Shown here: one piece after another, positions 1-5,904 of the stretch
How positions within the stretch are numbered: the first letter of the stretch is position 1
Layout of the letters: each line of letters begins with the position of its first letter
Origin: Dethiosulfovibrio sp.
Lineage (GTDB): Bacteria; Synergistota; Synergistia; Synergistales; Dethiosulfovibrionaceae
DNA: 9,561 bases
Assembly (NCBI GenBank): GCA_028709985.1
Contig: JAQUTB010000041.1
Location: forward strand, 1 to 9,561
Direction: 5' to 3'
The notes under the pieces: generated by a model
What the model saw: the letters and a program-made list of their open reading frames with translations, nothing else
Databases searched by the model: none
Told to the model about the DNA's origin: nothing
Made by a program: the position numbers and the translations under genes

Positions 1-2
1 CA

Positions 3-101
3 AGACCCGTCAAGAGGAAAACCTTTACACTCACACGGGACTTTTTGAAAAAACTCTGCCATGATCATGGGGAGAAGCGAAAATCAGGCTCAGATCACTA
101 A
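3..101 (+). CDS. Possible 3' end of an upstream gene (partial)
   Basis: An open frame enters from the left edge and ends at TAA 99-101, reading out a basic tail that includes RDFLKKLCHDHGEKRKSGSD. A second frame is also open from base 2 to TGA 62-64, so which frame is real, if either, cannot be settled. The piece is too short for a family assignment. The stop lies 27 bases before the LUD-domain gene's start, which would fit an upstream operon member. I see no convincing promoter in 1-119, which weakly favours read-through from upstream. Confidence 0.25.
   Translation, partial: RPVKRKTFTLTRDFLKKLCHDHGEKRKSGSDH
59..70. repeat. 12-bp perfect palindrome upstream of the LUD gene
   Basis: CCATGATCATGG reads identically on both strands and holds a central GATC. 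It lies 58 bases before the LUD gene start chosen here. It could be a regulator site, but no promoter next to it is evident and it may lie inside the end of an upstream coding frame. Confidence 0.35.
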
Positions 102-128
102 AACAGAAACTCGGGAGGAATGCGACCT

Positions 129-797
129 ATGTCTCAACCATCGGCATCGGACTTCGAAGGCCATAGACGACTATGGAGAGAGCGTCTGGGTAACACCATC
201 GTGAAGGCCCTAAAAGCCAGAGGATACAGGGCCCTCTACGTAGCGACAAAGGAGGAGGCCCTGAACTCGGTGATGGATATGGTCCCAGAAGGGGCCTCTG
301 TCGCCGTCCCAGGGACCGTAACGATAAGGGAGATAGGGGCGATGGAGGCCCTTTCCGACAGGGGCAACAGGGTCGTTCACCACTGGGACCCATCCCTGAA
401 GTCCCCCGATGAGAAAAAAGGGCGGCTGAAAGAGGAGCTGGACTGCGACGTATTCCTGACCAGCTCAAACGCCATAACCCACGACGGCAGAATGGTCAAC
501 ATAGACGGCACGGGCAACAGGCTGGCGGGGATGTGCTGGGGGGCAGGAAGCATCATCTACGTGATAGGCATGAACAAAGCCTGCAGAGACCTGGACTCGG
601 CTATAGCCAGGGTTAGGGACGTAGCGACCCCTATAAACGCCTCCAGGCTCGGCATCGACGTGCCATGCGCCAAGCTGGGTTATCACGTTGGATGCACAGT
701 TCCCAACACCGTCTGTCGAGCCATCCTCATCTCCGAGAACGTCACCATGGGGCGGGACGCGACGGTCATACTCGTCGGCGAAAGCCTAGGGTTTTAA
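129..797 (+). CDS. LUD-domain protein (DUF162, LutC/YkgG-like)
   Basis: This 222-residue protein is a single LUD domain (lactate utilization, DUF162). The family includes LutC of the LutABC lactate oxidation complex, but many stand-alone members have no known activity, and no lutA or lutB is present here. Visible hallmarks are VAVPGTVTIREIG (about 59-71), TSSNAITHDGRMVNIDGTGNR (about 111-131), the VATPINASRLG stretch (about 165-175) and a cysteine-rich tail beginning PCAKLGYHVGC. Relatives typically carry four Cys in that tail (PCxxTGxCxxC...C); here the second is His, leaving C180, H186, C189 and C196. An in-frame ATG lies at 120, but GGGAGG (113-118) is only 1 base from it and 10 bases from the ATG at 129, so 129 is preferred. 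The next gene starts 10 bases after the stop, so the two are probably co-transcribed. The family call is firm; the function is unknown. Confidence 0.87.
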   Translation: MSQPSASDFEGHRRLWRERLGNTIVKALKARGYRALYVATKEEALNSVMDMVPEGASVAVPGTVTIREIGAMEALSDRGNRVVHHWDPSLKSPDEKKGRLKEELDCDVFLTSSNAITHDGRMVNIDGTGNRLAGMCWGAGSIIYVIGMNKACRDLDSAIARVRDVATPINASRLGIDVPCAKLGYHVGCTVPNTVCRAILISENVTMGRDATVILVGESLGF

Positions 798-807
798 AGC
801 AAACATC

Positions 808-1794
808 ATGCCGACCAGGAACAAGATCGCCTTGGTAGTCGCCGGTGGCGAGATCGGGATGAAATACTCGGAGAAAAAAAACGGCCATACCCCCGAACTA
901 TCGGCGGAGGAGATGCTAAGTTGGTTGCCAAGCGACGTATCCGATAGCGTGCAGCTGGTGGACTGGAGCCATCAGGCCAGCAGCCATTATACCGTCAGGA
1001 TGACCTCGGACCTTATGGAGATACTGTCAAAACTGGTCATAGACGGGGCCCAGGGGATAGTCGTGACCTGCGGTACCGACGCCATGGAGGAAATGGCCTA
1101 CCTGGCCGATTTAATCTGGGCCTATCCTCAACCGGTCATATTCACCGGCACAAACAGTCCATCTGACGTAATCGGGTCCGACGCGGTTATAAACCTTCGC
1201 AACGCTGTGAAATCCGCCCTTTCGCAGACGACCTGGGGTATGGGGGTTTTGGTCTGTATCCAGGACCAGCTCCTGTCGGCGTCGGAGATGTCCCAGGGGA
1301 TGAACTATCGCAAAAATGGTTTCATATCCTTCGACAGAGGGCCTGTAGGGGAGATAATAGGCGAGGCCATAGACATAAGGAGAGTCCCCAAAAGAGGCCA
1401 GGTCCTGGAGGGGGTCGTCCCTGCAAGAAACGTCGAGGTCCTGTACTCGTCCCTGGGAGGAGGGGAGAGACTGATAGCCTCTCTGGCGTCCTCAAGCGAC
1501 CTTCCCGATGGGTTGGTCCTGGCGGCATTCGGAAACGGCAACGTATTCCCAGCGTGGATCCCCTACATAAAGGCCCTCTTAAAATCGGAGGTTCCGGTGC
1601 TTCTCAGCTCCAGATGCCCTCACGGTAAGGTCATAAGCATGTTCGGGTTTGAGGGATCGACCAGCAGGCTCTTCGACATAGGGGTCATGGACGGAGGGGA
1701 TCTTCCACCGCTCAAAGCGAGACTGCGACTTTCGGTTGGGATAGGCGCCGGTTTGACAGGGCAGGATCTCCAAAGGTACATCCTGGACAGATAA
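808..1794 (+). CDS. Asparaginase-fold protein with degenerate active site
   Basis: At 328 residues this matches the type I/II L-asparaginase family, whose active members hydrolyse asparagine to aspartate and ammonia (archaeal GatD shares the fold). Clear family blocks are VVTCGTDAMEEMAYL (about 85-99), FTGTNSPSDVIGSDAVINLRNAV (112-134), the GP(V/L)G turn (178-181), AAFGNGN (239-245) and SSRCPHG (267-273). By eye alignment with E. coli AnsB, the N-terminal TGGTI loop reads AGGEI: A12 replaces Thr9 and E15 replaces the nucleophile Thr12. The Thr89-Asp90 pair survives as T90-D91, but Lys162 aligns with Q163. It is therefore probably not an ordinary asparaginase; a binding or regulatory role or altered chemistry is possible. 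No signal peptide is seen, so it should be cytoplasmic. No good ribosome binding site precedes ATG 808, which sits 10 bases after the LUD gene, consistent with translational coupling. Confidence 0.88.
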   Translation: MPTRNKIALVVAGGEIGMKYSEKKNGHTPELSAEEMLSWLPSDVSDSVQLVDWSHQASSHYTVRMTSDLMEILSKLVIDGAQGIVVTCGTDAMEEMAYLADLIWAYPQPVIFTGTNSPSDVIGSDAVINLRNAVKSALSQTTWGMGVLVCIQDQLLSASEMSQGMNYRKNGFISFDRGPVGEIIGEAIDIRRVPKRGQVLEGVVPARNVEVLYSSLGGGERLIASLASSSDLPDGLVLAAFGNGNVFPAWIPYIKALLKSEVPVLLSSRCPHGKVISMFGFEGSTSRLFDIGVMDGGDLPPLKARLRLSVGIGAGLTGQDLQRYILDR

Positions 1795-1818
1795 AAAACA
1801 GCACATTCGACCAAAGGT

Positions 1819-1847
1819 TTGGGAAAATCGCATTTATGTAGTACAAT
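1819..1847 (+). promoter_or_regulatory. Probable sigma-70-type promoter for the PPC-domain gene
   Basis: A -35 TTGGGA (1819-1824) and a -10 TACAAT (1842-1847) are separated by 17 bases. Transcription would start near 1854, giving a leader of about 50 bases before ATG 1903. The -35 overlaps the inverted repeat CCAAA-GG-TTTGG (1811-1822). A second repeat, GTGA-AAA-TCAC (1872-1882), lies in the leader. Both are plausible operator sites, so this gene may be controlled separately from the LUD/asparaginase-like pair. Start site and control are inferred. Confidence 0.55.
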
Positions 1848-1902
1848 GAAATCAGCCAAGATAGCATATAGGTGAAAATCACGAAAGCTAGGGGGCGATT
1901 TT

Positions 1903-2328
1903 ATGCAGTACTGCGGAACAGAGGAGCTTCTGGCGCTACACCTTGAGGACGGCGAGAACCTTCATTCGTCCATAATAACCGCCTGTCAAGGGGTTAACGT
2001 GGACTCTGCGGTTATCCTCTCCGGTCTAGGGATGGTCAAGTCCGTGACTTTTGGATGGTACACGGGAACCGAGTACGTCAAGAAATGCTACGACGATGTT
2101 CTGGAGCTCGTCTCCATATCCGGTGACGTCAGCTTCCGTCAGGATGGGATGTACCCCCATCTGCACGGAGTCTTCAGCACCCCTGATCACGGCGTGCTCG
2201 CAGGCCACGTGATGGAGGTCATCGCCTTCAGAAATATCGAGCTCTTCCTCAAACCGGTGTACTCTATCCACTTCAACCGCCGCAGGATGGACGCCTTTGA
2301 GGCGCTCATACCCGAACACAGAGCCTAA
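1903..2328 (+). CDS. PPC/DUF296-domain protein
   Basis: A compact 141-residue protein consisting of one PPC (DUF296) domain, found in plant AT-hook proteins and as stand-alone proteins in bacteria and archaea. The bacterial forms are trimeric and bind a metal ion, but no common biochemical role is established. The N-terminal stretch with HLEDGENLHSSII, the central SGLGMVKSVTFGWY (40-53) and the metal-site block PHLHGVFSTPDHGVLAGHV (85-103) are typical; H86, H88 and H102 are the likely metal ligands. No AT-hook or other added domain is present. AGGGGGCG (1890-1897) is a suitable ribosome binding site 5 bases before ATG 1903. The gene has its own promoter and ends at a strong terminator. Its position after the LUD/asparaginase-like pair may be functional or accidental. 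Confidence 0.85.
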   Translation: MQYCGTEELLALHLEDGENLHSSIITACQGVNVDSAVILSGLGMVKSVTFGWYTGTEYVKKCYDDVLELVSISGDVSFRQDGMYPHLHGVFSTPDHGVLAGHVMEVIAFRNIELFLKPVYSIHFNRRRMDAFEALIPEHRA

Positions 2329-2329
2329 A

Positions 2330-2365
2330 AAGAGCCCATCCGCCTGATCCGGCGGATGGGCTCTT
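2330..2365. terminator. Bidirectional Rho-independent terminator
   Basis: The arms 2330-2344 and 2351-2365 form a perfect 15-bp stem, core GAGCCCATCCGCC, around the 6-base loop TGATCC. On the minus strand the stem is followed directly by a T run (from the TAAAA at the PPC gene's stop). On the + strand it is followed by CATTTTA. It lies between the convergent PPC and YbaK-like genes, so it should end transcripts from both sides, more efficiently for the minus strand. Confidence 0.9.
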
Positions 2366-2374
2366 CATTTTACC

Positions 2375-2842
2375 TCACTCCTTCAGGTCCGCCACTAACC
2401 CATCGGTGTAGTCCTTAAGATCCTGAGGCGCTATCGGGAAAAAATCGTGATCGGTTCCCGCTGCGGCCCATACGACATCGAAAGAAAATACCTCCTCGTC
2501 TATCAAAGCGGGCAGAGGTGGCTCATAACCCACAGGAGGAATTCCTCCAACCCTAAAGCCAAATGACTCTAATACATAGTCGGGGGAGGCCATCTTAATC
2601 CTGGATTTTGCCTTTCCAGTCGCCAGGGATACTTTTTTTCTGTCCACCTTATTGATCCCGGACATCAAAACCAGCATAGGGTCCCCGTCGACCATGAAGA
2701 TAAGGCTCTTCAATATCTCCTCCGGGGGAGCACCTACGGCACTGGAGGCGTCCTCCACGGTGAAAATAGTGTCCTCGGTATGGTGGATATCTCCACCATA
2801 CCCATGGAGAGCCAGAAAGCCTTTGACCTTTATAACAGGCAT
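2375..2842 (-). CDS. YbaK/aminoacyl-tRNA deacylase (ProRS INS-like) domain protein
   Basis: A 155-residue stand-alone editing domain of the YbaK/EbsC/ProX family. Characterised relatives hydrolyse mischarged tRNAs in trans (YbaK: Cys-tRNA-Pro; ProXp-ala: Ala-tRNA-Pro). Family marks are TVEDASSAVG (28-37), the conserved Lys in EEILKSLIFM (K45), the strand DPMLVLMSGINKVDRKKV (54-71), the GFRVGGIPPVG loop (95-105) and WAAAGTDHDFF (125-135). The length is normal. Which tRNA it edits cannot be read from sequence. AAGGAGGGG (2858-2850) is a strong ribosome binding site for ATG 2842. That site contains the end of the upstream LysR gene, whose stop is 4 bases before this start, so translation is probably coupled. 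A perfect hairpin sequence spans codons 14-22. Confidence 0.88.
   Translation of the reverse strand: MPVIKVKGFLALHGYGGDIHHTEDTIFTVEDASSAVGAPPEEILKSLIFMVDGDPMLVLMSGINKVDRKKVSLATGKAKSRIKMASPDYVLESFGFRVGGIPPVGYEPPLPALIDEEVFSFDVVWAAAGTDHDFFPIAPQDLKDYTDGLVADLKE
2777..2802. repeat. Perfect 11-bp inverted repeat inside the YbaK-like gene
   Basis: GGTATGGTGGA (2777-2787) and TCCACCATACC (2792-2802) flank TATC. In the minus-strand mRNA this would form an 11-bp stem with a tetraloop about 40 bases after the start codon. It is not followed by a T run, so it does not look like a terminator. Confidence 0.75.
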
Positions 2843-2846
2843 GGTA

Positions 2847-3737
2847 TCACCCCTCCTTATGTTCCGCCTTGTCTATCATGAACGAGACCAGGGTCTCGAC
2901 CGCTTTAGTCTCACACAGACCGTACACCATATAAAAAGGCCTCAGTAAAGGTGGATCGAAATCCACCGCTACCACGTCGGGATGGCTCTCAGCGGCGATT
3001 CTGGACACCACCCCACCCTCTGCCCCACTGGCTACGGCGTTTACGACCGCCAAAGCGTGACCAAACTGGAGGGCTATCTCCTTCGAGGAAGAACAACGGC
3101 TTTTATAGAGTTTTTCCCATATGTGCCTTGTCCCGGAGCCGGAGCTTCTCCCAGCCAGCTTCAAACCGGAAAGCTCCTCTATGGAGACGCTCTTTCTCGT
3201 CGCCAGAGGATGTTGTTTGCCGACGACCAGCACCAGCTCGTCGTTCATGAACGGTATGCTTGAAAAACCGGGAAGAGACCTGTCCGTCCCAACTATGGCC
3301 AAATCGGCTTTTTTATCGGAAAGGTCTTCAAGAGCCGCTTGAGAATCACTGACTTTTACCTTAACGTCTACCCCGGGATGTCTTTCTGTAAACTCCACCA
3401 ACAGCCCTGGGAGTATATAATCTCCAGGTATGGAGCTCGCACTTATCGTTACTGATCCGTAAAGGTCCTCCGATATCTCAGCGATCTGTATCTTAGTCTT
3501 CCGCCTGTAATCCAGGATACGAAGGGCCGCTTTGTAGAACACTGACCCCTCGGAGGTAAGGGCGGAGTGCTTATGTCCCTTTGCAAAAAGCGAGGCCCCC
3601 ATCTCCTTCTCAAGACGAGCGACCCTTTTGCTGACGGCAGGCTGGGACACGCCTAGAGATGCAGCTGCGGCGGAGATACTACCCTTCTCTACTATAGCGA
3701 TGAAAGTCTCAAGTTCCCTAAAATCCATATTTACCAT
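2847..3737 (-). CDS. LysR-family transcriptional regulator
   Basis: This 296-residue protein has normal LysR length and layout. A winged helix-turn-helix occupies about residues 5-64 (recognition region SISAAAASLGVSQPAVSKRV, 20-39), then a linker helix, then a periplasmic-binding-protein-like effector domain (about 92-290) containing ADLAIVG and NDELVLVVGKQHPLA. The overall look is nearest to CysL/CysB-type subgroups, but the ligand is not predictable. ATG 3737 has GGAG (3745-3742) 4 bases upstream; an in-frame ATG at 3728 (MDFRELETF) is an equally credible start and would shorten the protein by 3 residues. It runs directly into the YbaK-like gene, the most likely co-transcribed target. The family is commonly autoregulated and controls adjacent or divergent genes; here the divergent gene is the radical SAM protein. 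Confidence 0.93.
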   Translation of the reverse strand: MVNMDFRELETFIAIVEKGSISAAAASLGVSQPAVSKRVARLEKEMGASLFAKGHKHSALTSEGSVFYKAALRILDYRRKTKIQIAEISEDLYGSVTISASSIPGDYILPGLLVEFTERHPGVDVKVKVSDSQAALEDLSDKKADLAIVGTDRSLPGFSSIPFMNDELVLVVGKQHPLATRKSVSIEELSGLKLAGRSSGSGTRHIWEKLYKSRCSSSKEIALQFGHALAVVNAVASGAEGGVVSRIAAESHPDVVAVDFDPPLLRPFYMVYGLCETKAVETLVSFMIDKAEHKEG

Positions 3738-3777
3738 TCCTCTCCAGCAATATCCGTACAGCCTTTGCTATCATATA

Positions 3778-3783
3778 ATTATA
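3778..3783 (-). promoter_or_regulatory. Candidate -10 element for the LysR/YbaK operon
   Basis: TATAAT on the minus strand (3783-3778) lies within the palindrome TATAATTATA (3774-3783), so a -10-like hexamer reads in both directions. Transcription would start near 3771, about 33 bases before the LysR start. No good -35 is visible at the usual distance, as expected for an activator-dependent promoter, but the call is weak. Confidence 0.35.
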
Positions 3784-4016
3784 CGTGAATACCTCGCTGT
3801 TATAATGGCGAGCTGTTGAGACTGACGTTAGAGTTTTCTGCTTTTATCCGTGCCTCGGTAGAGGTGGCCTTAATCAGGACGATGTCCTTATGTATACCTC
3901 GCAAAAGAGCAAGCGACCGAGATGATTATAACTCCTAACCGTGAGTCACGACTATCACGAATAAACAATTAAAAACTTAATCATCCCCTCAGCGATGGAC
4001 AGATCGAGAGGGGAAC
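3784..4016. other. Long intergenic stretch before the radical SAM gene
   Basis: These bases carry no credible gene. Inverted repeats are AGGAC-GAT-GTCCT (3876-3888), CGTGA-G-TCACG (3940-3950, with another TCACG at 3955-3959) and CCCCTC...GAGGGG (3985-3990 with 4008-4013, just before the ribosome binding site). The 9-mer ATACCTCGC occurs at 3789-3797 and 3894-3902. A second + strand TATAAT is at 3801-3806 without a matching -35. The region could hold a regulator-binding zone and a long leader for the radical SAM gene. I recognise no known riboswitch or RNA family in it. Confidence 0.4.
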
Positions 4017-4029
4017 AGGAGGAATTAAC

Positions 4030-4977
4030 TTGTCAGGAAAGAGATTTTCCGTTTTTTTGTCCATGAGCGGTTGCAAAAGAAGATGCGTCTACTGCGATCA
4101 GAGGGCTATAACCGGCGAAGTCCCCCCATCCCCGGAGAGGATAATGGAGGACATTACGTCTTCAGGGGTCAAGTTCGAGGAGATATGCTTCTTCGGAGGA
4201 AGCTTTACCTGTCTTCCCGTCGCGATCCAGGACAGTTATCTAAAGATAGCTAGAGACCTCTCCATTCCGACAAGGATGTCCACCCATCCTATGTGTATAG
4301 ACGAGGAAACCCTCTTAAGGCTTTCGAGCTATCCCATCTCGATGATAGAGCTGGGGATAAGCTCGCTGGACGACAAAATCCTGGAACAATGCCGAAGGGG
4401 CTACACGGGAGAGGAAGCTCTACGCTCGATGAAGCTGATCCTAGATCATCGGTATGAGCTATGCGCTCAGCTTATGATAGGACTTCCCGGCCAGACATGT
4501 CGGAGCTCAATAGAGGATCTTCACAGGCTGGCGGAGCTCAAGGGACCGAGGAGCATGACCCTCAGGATATATCCCTGTTTGGTCCTGGAGGGAACTAGAC
4601 TTCACGAGATGATGGAGGAGGGCTACTCCCCTCTGTCGCTGGACGAGGCGGTGTCATGGGGAGGTAAGATGCTACAGGAGGCCCACCGAATGGGCTTCCA
4701 CGTCCAGAGAATAGGCCTTAGCGAGACCCCTTCTCTTGCTTTGGCGGTCAGGGGAGGACCTCACCATCCAGCCCTGGGAGAGATGATCCGAGGATATTCC
4801 ATGGCTCAGACCCTTATAAGACAGTCACGGCTTGGACCGTGGCAGATTCCCGCCAACAGAATATCCTACCTAACCGGACACGGCGAACTGGGGCTCAAGA
4901 CCTTGGCAAAAGAGGCAGATCTGTCCGTTCAGGAGACAAAAAAAAGAATTTTTGTTTGTCCGACGGTGGTTGACTAA
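4030..4977 (+). CDS. Elp3-like radical SAM protein without acetyltransferase domain
   Basis: A 315-residue radical SAM enzyme. C15-x3-C19-x2-C22 (CKRRCVYC) should bind the [4Fe-4S] cluster that cleaves S-adenosylmethionine. The following GGSFT (56-60), IELGISSLDD (106-115), MIGLPGQT (149-156), LRIYPCLVLEGT (178-189) and GGPHHPALGEM (242-252) match the short Elp3-related family widespread in anaerobic Firmicutes and relatives, which lacks the GNAT domain of true Elp3. The usual GVQS motif reads GISS here. The substrate is unknown; tRNA modification is only a guess from Elp3 homology. The start is TTG 4030, preceded 7 bases earlier by AGGAGG (4017-4022), and the CxxxCxxC motif sits at the usual distance from it. 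The next gene follows after 60 bases on the same strand. Confidence 0.88.
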   Translation: MSGKRFSVFLSMSGCKRRCVYCDQRAITGEVPPSPERIMEDITSSGVKFEEICFFGGSFTCLPVAIQDSYLKIARDLSIPTRMSTHPMCIDEETLLRLSSYPISMIELGISSLDDKILEQCRRGYTGEEALRSMKLILDHRYELCAQLMIGLPGQTCRSSIEDLHRLAELKGPRSMTLRIYPCLVLEGTRLHEMMEEGYSPLSLDEAVSWGGKMLQEAHRMGFHVQRIGLSETPSLALAVRGGPHHPALGEMIRGYSMAQTLIRQSRLGPWQIPANRISYLTGHGELGLKTLAKEADLSVQETKKRIFVCPTVVD

Positions 4978-5037
4978 ACCGCCAAACCATTTTAAACTTA
5001 GCCTGTTGAAGGGTTTATTTTTAAGGGGGTCGTTCTT

Positions 5038-5904
5038 TTGGAGACACAGAAACTACAGGACCTGCTCAGGTCCCATATGGATCATCTGCCCACAAAGGCT
5101 AGAAGGGTCGTTGAGTACCTTTTGACCAACATGAGGGAAGCGGCCTTCGTCTCTATAGGGGACGTAGCGGACAGGCTTGAGGTATCGAAGGCCCAGCTGG
5201 TAAGGGTCGCCAGGGTCCTGGGATTCAAGGGTTACGCCGACTTGAAGGAGGCCCTCAAGGAGGCAGTGTTGGAGCAGGTCAACCCGGCGGCTAGGTTGAA
5301 CAGGGTGATACACGACGAGAACGACCTTCCGAGCAAGATACACCAGATGGAGCACGCCAACCTGGACGACACGTGGAACCAGCTATCTCAGGAAAAGATA
5401 GCCACCTTTTGCGAGATAGTCAAAAAGGTCAACAACATCTACTGCACCGGATGGGGCATATCCTCTATGGTGGCTGAATCCATGTTCTCCCGATTCAGAG
5501 AGATGGCCCTTAACGGATTTTTGATGAAAAGAGGCTCTATGACCCTTATAGAGCAGGCCAGAGGCATAAAAAAAGACGACATGATCATAGCCTGCGATCT
5601 GCCAGGATACGCCATACAGGTGACCGAGTCTGTCGAGAGGGCAAAACAGAACGGGGCCACGGTGGTGACCATAACCGACAGCCCCGCTGCCCCTATATGC
5701 CGTTTCGCCGATCTATCGTTTTACGTAAGCGACAACAGCCCCACCTTCGGCAGCAGCCTGATAGGACCGATTTTTCTGGTACACGTGTTGACCTCCATAC
5801 TGTCAATAAGCCTGGGAGATCAGGCAAAGGAGGCGTTGGAGGATCAGGCTAAGTGCCTCCACGACGAGAGGATATACCACCCGGTATTCGGACTTCGCTA
5901 CTGA
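5038..5904 (+). CDS. MurR/RpiR-family transcriptional regulator
   Basis: A 288-residue regulator with an N-terminal RpiR-type helix-turn-helix (about 1-77; SIGDVADRLEVSKAQLVRVA at 39-58) and a C-terminal SIS sugar-phosphate-binding domain (about 118-260; YCTGWGISSMVAESM at 135-149, DDMIIACDLPGYAIQVTESV near 180-199, GATVVTITDSPAAPI at 206-220). Family members usually sense phosphosugars and control sugar or amino-sugar use, but no sugar gene is adjacent, so the ligand is unknown. In SIS sensors the phosphate loop after the third strand is typically Ser/Thr-rich; here it reads CDLPGYA, so a non-sugar ligand is possible. The start is TTG 5038, with AAGGGGG (5023-5029) 8 bases before it. The stop overlaps the end of the convergent hydrolase gene. 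Confidence 0.92.
   Translation: METQKLQDLLRSHMDHLPTKARRVVEYLLTNMREAAFVSIGDVADRLEVSKAQLVRVARVLGFKGYADLKEALKEAVLEQVNPAARLNRVIHDENDLPSKIHQMEHANLDDTWNQLSQEKIATFCEIVKKVNNIYCTGWGISSMVAESMFSRFREMALNGFLMKRGSMTLIEQARGIKKDDMIIACDLPGYAIQVTESVERAKQNGATVVTITDSPAAPICRFADLSFYVSDNSPTFGSSLIGPIFLVHVLTSILSISLGDQAKEALEDQAKCLHDERIYHPVFGLRY

Noticed and set aside
127..468. Antisense open frame opposite the LUD gene
   Set aside because: Low-complexity Pro/Ser/Arg-rich translation, typical of a shadow of a GC-biased gene; no ribosome binding site or family resemblance. The same holds for the other antisense frames in the window.
2535..2548. 14-bp palindrome GGAGGAATTCCTCC containing an EcoRI site
   Set aside because: It encodes the conserved GGIPP loop of the YbaK family, so the base pattern is explained by the protein; with no loop it is not a good hairpin.
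4984..5020. Possible terminator between the radical SAM and RpiR genes (AAACC...GGTTT then a T-rich stretch)
   Set aside because: Only a 5-bp stem with a 23-base loop; too weak to call.
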